Assembly: GCA_003344405.1 (NCBI GenBank)
Contig: NOWV01000139.1
Location: forward strand, 62,001 to 126,000
Length of the DNA stretch: 64,000 nt
Source: Trichoplax sp. H2
Taxonomy: Eukaryota; Placozoa; Uniplacotomia; Trichoplacea
Direction of reading: 5' to 3'
The position numbers and the translations under genes were made by a program. The notes beneath the pieces were generated by a model. The model did no database searches and had not been told where the DNA came from. It saw nothing but the letters and a program-made list of their open reading frames with translations. Below, one piece after another: positions 1 to 12,348 of this stretch; position 1 is the first letter of the stretch, and each line of letters starts with the position of its first letter.

Positions 1-674
1 TTTCCTCGTATAAAAATTATGATATCTTGGATTACAGTTCTTCAAATTACGATTAAATGATCACTTATAGAGGGTTTAACAGAACTCCACCAGGAAGTTG
101 TTTGATTTTATTCTACTTAAAAGTATTAGCAGTCGGTCGATATAGAGAGTTTAGAGGTAACAGATTCATATGCAACCATGACTGTTAATGCATTAGATTA
201 TTTAAGAAGATAGTCATGATGGAATGGTATAATTTGGGTGAACTTTATTAACTACATAATAGTAGATTTAGTTTAGATACCATATACCGTTGTTTTGCAA
301 TAATCTCATCAGATCGACAATTGGAGAATGTTTACTTTATGAATCAAGGTAGTATATATTCAAAGTATTAAACTTACTGAAAAGTTTTCATGCCTTTTAT
401 TGATGCACTTTTAATCAAACAATTGCAATATCATACCATAAGTCACTACAGTAATCTTATTAATGCCCTTAAATAGAGGAAGCACTTGCTTCATAAACGT
501 AGTTGATACACTGTACTTTAGTTGGGTACTTTAACTGAAGCATCATGTGCCGGCGAATTTAATCTCTATAATTGCTCTATATACAATAAATTCTGTTGCA
601 ATTTAATCGTGATTAATATTCTATCACGAAAGATGGTATACCGCTTCTAATTCAGGATTTAATTTTTGTATTAG
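1..674. other. No exon recognised; probable intron or upstream part of the first gene
   Basis: I could not recognise the earlier exons of the four-transmembrane gene whose last exon starts at 675. The stretch is AT-rich with stops in all frames. It ends in a usable acceptor, TTTTTGTATTAG, just before 675. The exons for the membrane segments are presumably outside the window or too diverged to see by eye. Confidence 0.4.
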
Positions 675-832
675 CTATCGTCTATCCAACGTCTCAGCCA
701 GTATATTTACAGGCTGCACCCGGGGGACACTATACTACAGCTATGAATCCTAATTCAGTAGCACCTACATCAATTCAGCAAGTAGCACCTCCACAATATG
801 GAAATTTACCTCAAACCAAAATATCAAATTAA
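675..832 (+). CDS. Last exon of an MS4A/CD20-like four-transmembrane gene (partial)
   Basis: This is an open frame that follows a TTAG acceptor and ends in TAA. It encodes a 52-residue tail rich in Pro, Gln and Tyr (IVYPTSQPVYLQAAPGG at its start). The composition and the entry phase (one base supplied by the upstream exon) match the last exons of the complete paralogues at 3958-6873 and 25574-27653. No membrane segment is encoded here, since this exon is only the C-terminal cytoplasmic tail. Upstream exons were not found within 1-674. The assignment rests on tail composition, phase and position next to the array, so it is weaker than for the full genes. Alternatively it could be a leftover exon of a decayed copy. 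Confidence 0.5.
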
Positions 833-2710
833 GGAGAAGTTTAGTAATACCAATATCGCTTCTTCTTGGAAAACCTTTCCTAAAAAATAGCTACGGACGT
901 GGATTAAGCCTTTTAAAATGTAAGAAACGTAGTATTGGTGTTTAAACTAATTTTCAGGGAGTTTAACTTTTACTATTAAACGAATTAGAATGCGGTAGAT
1001 GCAGGCTTTGCTTACAGTTAAGGGTTCATTCTAGCTGTTTTTATATCATGTAAATAAAGTACTGCAGGTTGGAATATTCTGATTTTGTTGACTGTACTGC
1101 ACATGTGGTATTGGGATTAGTTAATAGGACTAGGAAAGAATTTAATTTATGTATTAAATCTGTGAAAGTGTGTGGTGTAGCCCCCCTCCCCAAATATAGC
1201 TTAGATTACGATTCAAGATTGTACGAAAGGAGGCTAAATTGCGAGCAGGGTTGTAAGACTGCATAAGTGTCTAATTGTGGAAGATATTTACAGTACGTAT
1301 TGCAGTAATTGTATTGAGATGCTTATTTTAAGAATTTGAGATAGTAATAGATAGCGTTAATTATGTTCGTACTATGAGATTTGTATTGTGACGCTTTAAT
1401 TAGAAGCGCGAATTATGAATTGATAGCACGATAGTAAATTTATATATGATTTTGAAACCTAATTGCTAAAATATGATTGTGTTTGAAAGAAAATTATTTT
1501 GTAACTAATTGTATGTAAATTGTGAATATTGCTGTGATAATTCATATAGTCCAGAGATAGTCCTATTGAAGCTAGCTAGTTCTTGGTAGTTGTAATACGA
1601 ACCTAATCTATGTAATAAAGTGAAGTTTACAAGAAACTGCATTTTTGGGTATTTTTGAGAAGACAATTTATCATAACGTGATTTTAAGAATTCTATCTAA
1701 CTGTGAAATCCAACTAGTATTACAGGCATCTTCATTAAGATTAGCCACAATTTTAAATAAAAATTTTACCTCAAGATTTAATCTCGCTCATTTATAATAG
1801 ATTGAAAACTAGTACTAACTGCATTTCTGTTCATCTACGATTAGAAAGATATATTGTAACTTTGTATATCTATTTCAAGCAATAGTTTTAATAGCTCTTG
1901 CAACTTTTAGAATAACATATTTGCTCATTTAATAAATATTCTGCATATAAATATTTCTGATCTACAACCCTTTAATGCTCGCAAATATTTTCATATTATA
2001 ATTATCGAAATTCATTTACAAATTAATATAATTCGAAATTATTTGATGATGATACGGTAGTAGAAGTCATCGTCTATCGAAAGATTTAGTCTGATGCTTT
2101 GTTATTATTTTTATTCACCGAAGCATTCATCTATTACACAATCTAGAGCTTTTTACTGACATTGCTAGAGGGAGAGCGTATAAAAGCATAAATCTTCAAT
2201 TAAATAGATGACTCATATACTTATTCTTGCAAACTCATCCACTTAGATGTGCGATTAATTTTCCTTGAATGAGTTCCGTAACGAAGATTATCCATAAAAT
2301 TCAGTATATTCAGCAATCAGTTTAATCATTATTGCAAAATTTAATTTGCACATTTTAATGGATTTAACAGAATTTGTGGCATATAGAGTGAAATAAAACT
2401 TTAATAATTATAATCGCATCACAAGCTATAAGAACAATTTCCATCAGGTGTTAATAGTACTTATAAGTATTCACTAACTTATAACTGGAATACCCATAAA
2501 TATGTGCATGGAATAATTAGTTAGCTCGTAGATAAAAATTGATACTACTCTTACTTGATTCTATGAAAATTTTTCAGTTAAACTATGCTTACTATTGTCT
2601 TCTACTAGCAAAGTCGAACCGTAGAAATGCACTTTCTTCATGCTCCATAAAACTGATCCATAGACGGAAACGTATACTGAAAGAGACTAAGAATCCATTA
2701 AGTATATACT
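833..2710. other. Gene-free AT-rich interval
   Basis: No splice-consistent coding exon was seen on either strand. A 65-codon frame at 1069-1266 opens with TTG and shows no family resemblance, so I treat it as chance. Confidence 0.5.
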
Positions 2711-3159
2711 TGTCACAAATCAGCTTCGTGACAAGGATAACGTACAACAAATCTCTAAATTACTAAATTACTATAGTCTCCGGGATTCAGTATCCCTTAA
2801 CTATCTCACAAAAATTTAGACGCCTTTGATTCTATGTTAAACTCAACTAGATAATTGAGAACTACTTTATTCAGCTATCTGACGGGCTTATATACCCTTC
2901 TACAGCAGCTAACATTCACGAGTCCTCTTATAAAATACTTAGGTGAGAATATCTACTAACTAATTTTTCACACTTGTACTACAATATGTCCATTCACAGA
3001 ATCATTTCAGTGCACATTACAGTACAGCATTAAATTTACTGTAACACATTTATGATTAGTGTAATTCCTATTGTAAGTGACTAGTTGTAATATATTATCA
3101 CTATATTATATTAACCAAATTTAGATAGCTATTTCTTCACGGTAGTTCGTACCGTGACA
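2711..3159 (-). mobile_element. Solo LTR of family A, minus orientation
   Basis: The element is about 449 bp and is bounded by TGTCAC and GTGACA. On the minus strand it starts TGTCACGGTACGAACTACCG and ends TTTGTGACA. It contains a TATA box (GTATATAAGCCCG) followed by AATAAA about 20 nt later, which is the usual LTR promoter and poly(A) layout. The flanking 5-mers are ATACT on the left and GTACT on the right, a target duplication with one mismatch. It is an inverted, diverged copy of the element at 36292-36727. No internal retroelement coding sequence accompanies it, so it is read as a solo LTR. Confidence 0.8.
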
Positions 3160-3164
3160 GTACT

Positions 3165-3957
3165 ATATTAAAGAAATAAAAACTCTATTAGAAACTAAAT
3201 CCCTATAATTTGAAGGTTTTTTGATTTGTTACTTATCTAAAATAAACTTAACAAACATACGGCGTTTGTAGAGGTAATTGATAGTGATGGTATCGCTAGG
3301 CATATCACCTTATATATATATTATGACGTTTAACTGACAACTATGACGTTTCTTCCTGTACTTAAATTCAACCATATGGAATTATTAAATATAAATTACT
3401 ACGTGTCAGTGGTGAATGAAATATATCAGCGTGACTGGCCAAGTGCGGTATTAAAATGCATACAATATTGCAACCATATTTTTTTGGACTATTTGAGTTC
3501 ATATTAAACTCCAAGATATGAATGGTTTTGAATTTCAACTATCCTGCTAAATTTCAGGTAAGATGCTCAGATAGAGTATTAATACAATAGCATATACGTG
3601 TATCCCATGTACTGTAATTGAGGTTCCTTAACAAACTAATCGAAAGACTTCAACTCCCTGTTCTGCCATAGGCATTCCATAGCAAAGATGATGAGTTATA
3701 AAATAAATATAATTATTTGTAGGAAGTAGCCTTGATAAATTTTATGAAATTAGCATTTAGCCCTTCTACTAGCATATAATCTGATAGAAAGGTATAACTG
3801 CTAGCAATTACAGCATTGCTTGACTAATTTGCCACTAAAATGTAAATTTGGAATAGATAATATTTGGATAATATAATATCACCTAAATGTCCCTTTTCTA
3901 TTCGAATAGTGTTCATATTTGAAAGTATTTCATTGCCATTGAACCAAGTATCGAATA
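3165..3957. other. Upstream region of the first complete four-transmembrane gene
   Basis: No coding exon was recognised. The stretch separates the solo LTR from the start codon at 3958 and presumably contains the promoter. I could not single out a convincing TATA box. Confidence 0.35.
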
Positions 3958-6873
3958 ATGTCGGGTTTATCAAGGCAGCAATACGTGCAACAACCGCAAA
4001 TGATGCTGCAACCAGAACAGCAATTACAAGCAGCCCAGCAGCAACCTCAAATTGAATCACAAGTGCAAAGAATTCAACAATATTCAATGGCACAACAAGT
4101 ACAAACAGAGCAACAGCAACCATCATTGGGACAGCAGATGTACATGCAGTCACAATCAATGTCACAATCTTATCCCATACAGCAATCACACATACAAATA
4201 ACTTATCAGAAACAAGCTGCACAACAAAGTTGCTGCTACTCTTGCTGCTGCAGTAGACCTAGAATTTTGTCGAACCAAATGCATTCCGTCAACTTTAAAC
4301 TTGGTATTTGCATGCTGATTGTTGGCGTAACTTCGCTGGTATTTGGCATTATTGGATTTTTTACCACTTCAGTCTACTACGCAAACGGTCCTTATCATTT
4401 CTATCATTTCAATGCATTGGTCTATATAGGTCCAAATATTTGGGCTGCAGTATTTGTAAGTCCTACTTACATAAAATTAGGACTACTAATGTTACATCGG
4501 TATTTCTTATATTCTTGGGCGTCCCATCATTAAAGCTATCCACCACACTTATGTTTTCTAAACTACAAAATGAACTCTTGCATCCAAATTATACTTTATA
4601 GTTCGATGATCACTCACCTACTCATTATTAAGATATTTATTATGGTAATTATTTACTGCCCTTGAGTGAATATCTAATTAAAAATTATATAGAATCATGA
4701 TCAATGATTCTTGCACAAATAGTTACTTCTAGACAAGATTGTTTAATTTAACTAAGTATTATGACCGTCTGACACTAATCATTTAGACAATGAGAAAAAA
4801 AAATTAATAGGTAATTTGTTTCATTAGTAAGATAGCTGAGCTTCTAAGTAGTGCAATATTTAGTCGAACTCGCTTTAATGGCTAATTAAGATAGCGTAAA
4901 GCACATCAATGCTGCTAATCTTTCCATTAGTGAATGTTAAGCGAACAGATGTTTATTTAAATTGCTTAAAACAATTATTAAGATAGCAGATCGTTTATTG
5001 ATGTATTCTATATGGCTCTAATAGTAAGAGCTAAATCGGCATTCTTAACGTATCAATGGTTCTATTTACCGAGTAATTATCAAGACTTTTTAATTGCCTG
5101 GAGCATTAACTGAATCTTTAATATATTTATTAGTAAAAAATGCCGATAAATTGCATAACCTCAATGATGAGAAATGATTAATATTATACTTATTCGGTTT
5201 TTAAAGAATTGCTATTTATGCAATATTAGATAGGTTTTAAGATAAGTAATCTTCTTATTACAGATTTTTAGAGAGACAAAAATAGAGGACTAGCTGAGGT
5301 TGAATAGTTTTCGTTAGTAAAGTTAGTAATTTTATCAAAGTAAGTTTTAGTTAGGCATAAGTAAATGATTAACTTTTGGCGGCGTTGTAGTCACAAAGAA
5401 TGCTAATCATCTTATTAGTACAATTTTCAGCTAGGTACAGTTAAATAATGAATTAATTGGCATTTCTAAAAATTCCTTTTAAAATTAAATTACAATTTTC
5501 CTCAAAACAATAATTAGTCTTTCATCTTATAAATTCTCCTACAAAATATAAGCATGTATAGTATGTGAGTATCGGATTATATTTTATAGTAAGCCATCTT
5601 TTTAATAATAAAATGATTAAACTATTCTCATTTGAAATTATCTCAATAATTCATCAAATGCGTAATGTTTTCGTCTAATTTACCTTGCAGTACATCATCA
5701 ATGGTGCTCTGGCAACAGCAGCAATTCGAAACAAAACCAACATTCACCTGGTTAGGGATATACCATATTTTGTTATCGCATATACCATTTCTATGATTAA
5801 TTTATTAGTTATAAATATTATTAGTGTATAACTTACCATTTTGCTAGATATGTCTGATTTATAATGATGGCTATTATAATATTGTTAAAAACAGAAAAGA
5901 TAAAACCAGTTGTTACTTACTGTAGTTTACTAGATTCATATTAAATCATCATTGCTAAGTGTTTATATACTTGAACGAGACCGATTTCGTATACGGTCAC
6001 GTTCATACTCGAGGTAACCAACAAATTTATCTTAGACATCATTAATAGCAGCCAAATAAGGATGTTAGAAGTGTTTTAAACATTTTTTCTGACCTAAGTC
6101 AAACCTTAACTTATATTTACTGATAATTATCTATCCGCTTTAGATGAACAGCTTTTATGCCTTTACGATCATGAGCTTTATCTTTTCAATGGTTCATCTT
6201 GGCTTATGTATCGGTACAATATTTATTTATGGCACTAGATCGTCCTTGTGGTATAATACTGTGTCCATTATATTATCTTTCTTTGCACTTTCCATCGCCT
6301 TAACTTTCACAATAATTCTGAGCCGATATATCTATTGCAAGAAAAGCAACTCTGTAAGCAAATAACGAAAATGGCAAATTATGCATTATAAATGCTCCAT
6401 TTTATGGATATCTTAAAGTCTACTTCAGAGGCTTAAATTATTTAGTATTTATATGTGTATTGCAAGTGTACTGCTTGTAAATTCTAGGTTAAATAGCAAT
6501 TTCAGGACCACAATAGAATTATAACATGCACTGAGGCATAACCTTCTTTTAAATTTTGACTATTATTCAATTAATAGAATATACCTGCTGTCCAGTTTTA
6601 TAATCAGCCGGAAGTTGCTCTACCACCAAGGTTGATGCAAGCAGGTAGATAGTTTCTCTTTGAATTACAAGTTTTATCTGTATAGATTAGCAGATATCTT
6701 TAACTTTATTAATTTCTATTTACTCAAATTTATTAGGAACGGCCTATCCTTCTCCAGTCTATAGGAAAGACGAACAAATAACGCCGACTGCATACTATCC
6801 AGGTAATGTAGAAGCCATGTCTAAACCAATTCCACAAGAGCTGCCTCAATACTCTAGTGTTGTAAATCGGTAA
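3958..6873 (+). CDS. MS4A/CD20-like four-transmembrane protein, complete, five coding exons
   Basis: The exons are 3958-4455, 5691-5750, 6144-6353, 6596-6644 and 6737-6873, giving 317 aa. All introns are GT-AG, with phases 0,0,0,1. Residues 1-90 are strongly Gln-rich, followed by a Cys cluster at 92-98 that may be lipid-modified (inference). Membrane segments lie near 113-136, 159-178 (spanning the exon 1/2 joint, with the IWAAVF motif), 191-213 and 224-246. The tail is short and rich in Pro and Tyr. Its closest look-alikes are the paralogues on the other strand of this window. The spacing of hydrophobic segments and the W-G-x-F motif at the second segment recall the CD20/MS4A family, whose members are four-pass membrane proteins; the precise role is unknown. 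The first intron is 1,235 bp. A poly(A) signal lies 22 nt after the stop. Confidence 0.8.
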
Positions 6874-6895
6874 CATAACTGAATGGCATAAAAGA

Positions 6896-6901
6896 AATAA
6901 A
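6896..6901 (+). terminator. Poly(A) signal AATAAA
   Basis: A canonical AATAAA lies 22 nt past the TAA of the + strand four-transmembrane gene. Its placement fits a 3' end signal, but this is not experimentally shown. Confidence 0.55.
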
Positions 6902-9506
6902 TGATATCATATTTTATCACAAGATTTAAATCATCAACGGTCTTAAGGCTGAATACATTTTTGAGTAACTACCATAGATTACTGGTTAAGGATCTTAATT
7001 TTATGCAACTGAAAATCAAGTAGATCATATAAGCGAATTTCATTTTTTCTTCAATGCTATATACAGTAAATATTTTCTAATTTGAATAATTTGTGTAGCG
7101 ATATATCAAGTATTACTTCTCGGCTATTTAGTTCTAAAATTAAGCAGGGTAACTTATAATTTCTACAAGATCAATACGCAATCTTGTTGATTTAAAATTG
7201 TTTTTGCTTGATGCATTTGATCAAATCGAGGATGATACTACACTGCTTTGTATTTTATTTGATAGTATTAATTTTGGAATGGTTTTAGCTCATACAATAT
7301 AAACGCTCTTTTAGAATACTTTGATTAATAAAAAATACCATTTTTAAGCTCGAATTGTATAATCTTCTATAACTATATTATGTCATGATTGAGTCTGACC
7401 TAAACTGGAAAGTAATCATAATCTGCCGACATAGCTGAGACTAAACTGGGATATGTATGACAGTTCTGTTTTACATGGGAACAAATTTATAAAAAGAAGT
7501 TCGTAGGATGTTCAATTTGGTACAACTATGGTTAGGAAGCTTACCGCTAGTGAACACGGCATCTGCTAAATCCTACTTGAATTTCTCTACCACCAGAGTA
7601 AAAAATAACCAGGAATATCTAAAGCGAAATTTCCTTTATAAGGGGAAAAAGTTCATAATAGGAATTCCGCAGAACTTTCAAAGCGACACAACTTATAGTA
7701 AGAAAGCTGTACACGAACCTTACATTTGCGTAATTTTGCTGAAATTTTAAATTTTGTCATAGACAGTCATGATACTGATAGCTGATTCTTACATAAGCAA
7801 ATTTACCGAGATACAGTAAATATTGGTACGTACTAAGTTAGCTTCAAATCTCAGCAGTACACCGGTGTCTATTTGTATGTTTACTTTTACGGTTTGATAT
7901 TGATTACGAACTGAATTACTTTGAAACAACATAAAACTATATCTAAAACTATGACGGAACTAATTAACTGTTTGTATGTACATTCAAATCTGTAATTACT
8001 ATTTTACAATTATGGAAATGCTTATAGTTTTGGAAATTGTTGATGACCAACTACAGTCCGTCGTTAAAGTTAGTATTAGCTATTTCTTTAATAATTACTA
8101 CTTAAGCTTAGAGCATTACTTATAATTTTCAAAGATTAGACGTTAACAATTTAAACATCATGACTGACAACTAAGAGAACCTAAGTTTAACCAAGAAGGC
8201 AACACTGATAAATAAATAATACGAAAGGAGATTTTCGTTAGTAATGTAGATACAGTTTCTAAATTATAAGTTCACTAAAATTTTAACTCATTCTGGTTCA
8301 CTAAAGTAAAATACAAATTTAAGAGGTACTATTTTTGGATTCGATTGTATAATATGTAGGTAGGCTGGTTTAAGAGCCTATTCTGCAGACATAACTTGAA
8401 AATGATTCATAAATAACGTACAAAAAGCGAAAAAATTTATTAGTGATTGTATAAGGAACACTTTTGTACAATTATAAGTAACTATGCTGATATTTTGATT
8501 AATTTTGTAAATTTGTTTTAAACATAGTCATTTGATAGCGTACTTATGAATAATTTATAATAGAATGTAGAGGTAGAATAGAAGCAAATCAAACTATTGG
8601 TTGAAGTTTATTCTAAAAGATATTCTTATATTCTCTTTTCAGTTCTATATATCTAGGCAAAAATAGTGTTCTTCTACTGCTATGTCAAACGCAAAATTTA
8701 ATATGGGTAATGAAATTTTAAAAATATATTACCTACTTTAGTAATGTTTGCTATATTTATAATACTGCTCTACATTAAAAAATTCTCATATTGCCATACA
8801 TTTTCAGTTGATTCCATAAAACTATTTTACTGAATACAATGAAATTCGTTAAATCTTAAGAATTTAGTTGCCGAGCTACCTACTAGATAAGAATACTTTT
8901 GGATAGGTGAAACCTAATTTGCACCACGATACTCAAGCATATAAGTAGTCCAAAATACAATTCACAAAGTAAGTTAATATTTACTTGCTAGATTTCAATG
9001 AAATCTTAATACTTTAGCTCTGTATTGATGGAAAATGAAGCAGAAAAAAGCTAAACTAGGAGAATTATATAATTTTATATCTTTTAACCTACTTTTACGT
9101 ATCAATCATCTTTCAATGCAAGGCTAAAATATTTTTAAAATTTATCCTATCATGCATCAATATTAGTATTTTACACGTTAATTACCTTTAGAGTAGCTCA
9201 TAAATTGTTTTTTAATTACGCAACTTGTGCTTATATTCTTTCTTTAGTAATACAAAATGCTATCATATTACACAAACTTCACTAGCTAAAGTTATGGCAT
9301 TGATCTGGGCTATACTATTTCATATGGTAAATTTTTACATATCCATATTGAGACTTACAAAAAAGACTATACGTTATTAAATATTGTATACTCACCTAAT
9401 TTTACCTTGCAATTATAATCACTTATTTTTATAATACTGTACATAGCAATTTCTCTAACTGATTGACTTGCTGAAATCATATAAATTTTTTAGATTAGTT
9501 ACTAAC
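6902..9506. other. Gene-free interval; 3' exons of the neighbouring pseudogene not found
   Basis: No exons 4 or 5 of the minus-strand pseudogene at 9507-10318 were recognised here. An 80-codon frame at 7508-7750 opens with ATG but has no splice context, no paralogue and no recognisable motif. Confidence 0.45.
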
Positions 9507-10318
9507 CACTGCTATAACTTTATAATAATCTTCTCTTCTTAAAAGTATGACGAAAGCTATACTGAATGTAAAGGCAGATAATGCTATGTTCAATGATATA
9601 AGTTTGTACCAATAGATAGCTCGAGTATATCAGTAAAGCATGAAGCCAGAACTGAGACCAATATGTACACCAGAGAGAATTAAGCTAAGCATGGATGAAA
9701 TTGAAAAGTAATTCATCTATTGAAAATAGCAAGAAAAAATGTTTAAGAATCGGTAAGGAAGGACAACGTAAAAGACTGTTACATTTTATATACTGTAGTG
9801 GTATCGACATCACTCGAACGTACTATTCATACACTATTTTGCTGCTTACAAGACTTAGTTGCAAAGATGCCCCAAATTGCATACTGCAATGAAATATAAA
9901 TGAAGACAAATATTGTAATTGATCATAGGCTTCGTATAATAGCTTAAGGAAAATCCACGCAGGAATAAGTAAAAAACATGCTTAATAAATGGAAACGGAA
10001 ATATATTTTGGGTATGGAATAAGATATAATTGAAAAAAATTCCTTTCAGGAAAATAGTTTTAACATCCAACGAGTAGTGAAAATTCCAATGATCCCAAAT
10101 CCTACACTCGCAACGCCAGTCAGACATAATACGATACCAAGTCTTAACTGAGCGGCATGAAGATGCAAGGGCAAAGATTTCTCGCATGGTATACAACAAT
10201 TTTCATTAATAGCTTCGTCGTGATTAATTATTTGAGGCGTCTGACCTGGTAACATTTTAGTAAGAGTTTTCGTTTCTTGTGCATCTTGGACATATTTCAC
10301 TAGGACAGGAGTAGCCAT
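9507..10318 (-). pseudogene. Decayed MS4A/CD20-like four-transmembrane gene
   Basis: Three degenerate exons align with the array. Exon 1 (10318 down to 10046) keeps the N-terminus, the CCIPCEKSLP motif and the first membrane segment. It then loses the loop and the W-G-x-F stretch and stops at residue 91. An exon 2 relic (9971-9897, 25 codons ending LHL) has lost both its AG acceptor and its GT donor. It lies only about 75 nt from the exon 1 stop, so intron 1 seems largely deleted. The exon 3 relic (9716-9507) is still exactly 210 nt and starts MN, but it carries an in-frame TGA at 9632-9630. Exons 4 and 5 were not found. A solo LTR (10395-10982) sits 76 bp upstream of the ATG. The combined damage makes a functional product very unlikely. 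Confidence 0.8.
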
Positions 10319-11255
10319 CCTGCTTTGAAATACTTTAATTTTATTGTTAGCTCTACAAGGGTAAATCAAACATAGGTTCCTCATTATATCTTGGGTTCAC
10401 AAAACAACTTTCGTGAACGTACCTAAACTAGTCTATCTACTCTTAAGGTTTCCCGACTAACTCCGGAGATCCTCAGTAAAGGAAAACTAACTTATTCCTA
10501 TACCATAGACAACGAGTCCAACGATAGGTTTAGGTTATTAAATATTTTATTACCAGCTATTGCAACTTAGTACCAGTGTACTCTAGCGTAGCCTTCGTGG
10601 AACTCAGATTAAAAAGTAATAATCAAGCTTATATACAGTTTCATATATCACACAAATAAGATCGGTACTAATCTTTGACATTAAATTATAGAATGTACAA
10701 TACAGATCCATACAGGCTTACTATAGATTCGACTAGCTCGAGTGTTACTTATCACTTGTCACAAATTAATATTATTAATTAGCACCTTATTAACTAACAT
10801 AATAATCTTTACAGCTTGACATCTTAATTGCTAACACCATATCCACGCTGTATATTACTAGGATAATTAATAACAAAACTCAATTAACAACTAGGTTGTT
10901 GCCGTGATCGGCAACCTCCATAATAATATTGTTACACATTTTAGATCAAAATATTATTCATTTCGGAGCGAGCTCCGTCACACTTGGATATTAGAACAAT
11001 AAATTTCGCACTAAACTTTAGCAGCCTTAATTGAAGTATTTAATTTTTTAGCACCTTTTATCTTACTCAGTGATCGATTTTTATTTGCTGAAATAATGAA
11101 TACTAATCGATTGCGCCAAATACTTGACTATGAATTGATCAAAATAATCCGATCTGCATTGAATAAATAAATTTTGAGAGAAAGGTTTTTGCTTTTTCCA
11201 TACTGACTTTCGATAGACGAATTCTTCATTGTATTTAAACTTTTGATCACGTTGA
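10218..11255. repeat. Left copy of a direct duplication flanking the assembly gap (with LTR)
   Basis: This 1,038-bp segment is repeated at 11276-11720 (445 bp). The size difference, 593 bp, equals the 588-bp LTR plus one 5-bp target duplication. Outside the LTR the copies differ at only a handful of bases. The segment covers the 5' part of the pseudogene's exon 1 and its upstream region. Confidence 0.9.
10395..10982 (-). mobile_element. Solo LTR of family B, minus orientation, with target site duplication
   Basis: The 588-bp element is flanked by a perfect 5-bp duplication, CTTGG (10390-10394 and 10983-10987). On the minus strand it starts TGTGACGGAGCTCGCTCCG and ends TTTTGTGAAC, a slightly mutated form of GTGACA. 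It contains TATATAAGC and a later AATAAA. The unoccupied site is visible in the duplicate copy at 11448-11452, which proves the insertion boundaries. A related copy lies at 13120-13700. It sits 76 bp upstream of the ATG of the pseudogene at 9507-10318. Confidence 0.9.
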
Positions 11256-11275
11256 NNNNNNNNNNNNNNNNNNNN
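11256..11275. other. Assembly gap (20 N)
   Basis: Twenty N residues separate two near-identical copies of the same locus. The gap length is likely a placeholder. Confidence 0.98.
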
Positions 11276-11720
11276 TCGTGATTAATTATTTGAGGCGTCT
11301 GACCTGGTAACATTTTAGTAAGAGTTTTCGTTTCTTGTGCATCTTGGACATATTTCACTAGGACAGGAGTAGCCATCCTGCTTTGGAATACTTTAATTTT
11401 ATTGTTAGCTCTACAAGGGTAAATCAAATATAGGTTCCTCATTATATCTTGGATATTAGAACAATAAAATTCACACTAAACTTTAGCAGCCTTAATTGAA
11501 GTATTGAATTTTTTAGCACCTTTTATCTTACTCAGTGATCGATTTTTATTTGCTGAAATAATGAATACTAACCGATTGCGCCAAATACTTGACTATGAAT
11601 TGATCAAAATAATCCGATCTGCATTGAATAAATAAATTTTGAGATAAAGGTTTTTGCTTTTTCCATACTGACTTTCGATAGACGAATTCTTCATTGTATT
11701 TAAACTTTTGATCACGTTGA
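11276..11720. repeat. Right copy of the duplication, with empty LTR insertion site
   Basis: This 445-bp segment matches 10218-11255 end to end except that the LTR is missing; CTTGG occurs once, at 11448-11452. Minus-strand coding bases 11376-11276 repeat the first 33 codons of the pseudogene's exon 1 and then run into the gap. About seven or eight single-base differences from the left copy were noticed, a level compatible with allelic variation. Confidence 0.9.
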
Positions 11721-12348
11721 ATAAGGTTTTTATTTCATATTGTTTGCTACTCTCTACCCAGCATTGCAATGGCGATATATGGAAGATAGATTTTGTGTGA
11801 AGGAACCGCAATGCACTTAACTAGCACTGAATGATATATACTGATATTTTCTCTAAATCATGTGATCTGAAGACTCTACAAAAGCCATAATGACTACGAT
11901 CGATACTGTAGATAGGCTTTTAATTAATTTTAATGACAGTCTGAGAAAGATTATTAACAAATCATACAGAATCTATTGAAAAATTAATGAATAAATTCAT
12001 CACAATATATATTTAGGATCATTTCAAAACATTCCACTATATTTCGTTGACAATGCAGCTCATCAATTTTTGACAGATACTTTAAAGACGAAAATATTTC
12101 ATTATTACTAAATTTCTAATTAATCAAGATTTGCTGATATACAATATATATTATTGCTAGGTAATAACTTATTATTTTTACAGCATTTTTCTTCATTTTC
12201 AAGTATAATTCTTTAAGTACATGTCATTAAAATGATAATGTGATTGCCATGCTGTCAGTATTTAATAACAAACGCATTAAAAATTCCGTTTTTCTTTTCC
12301 TTGACTCATTGCTAACAGACAAAAAGCAATAGTAGCATGGATGCTAGC
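11721..12348. other. Gene-free interval upstream of the retroelement remnant
   Basis: Unique AT-rich sequence with no exon recognised. A 72-codon minus frame at 11593-11811 crosses the duplication edge and has no family resemblance. Confidence 0.4.

Noticed and set aside
3824-4222. 132-codon minus-strand frame
   Set aside because: It is antisense to the Gln-rich first exon of the + strand gene. CAA/CAG runs read as Leu/Val-rich sequence on the other strand. The + strand model has full splice and paralogue support.
7508-7750. 80-codon ATG frame
   Set aside because: No motif, paralogue or splice context; a frame of this length can occur by chance somewhere in 64 kb.
10046-11376. Two separate genes at 10.3 kb and 11.4 kb
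   Set aside because: The second is the same exon repeated across the N gap. The size arithmetic with the LTR shows that they are probably alleles, not paralogues.
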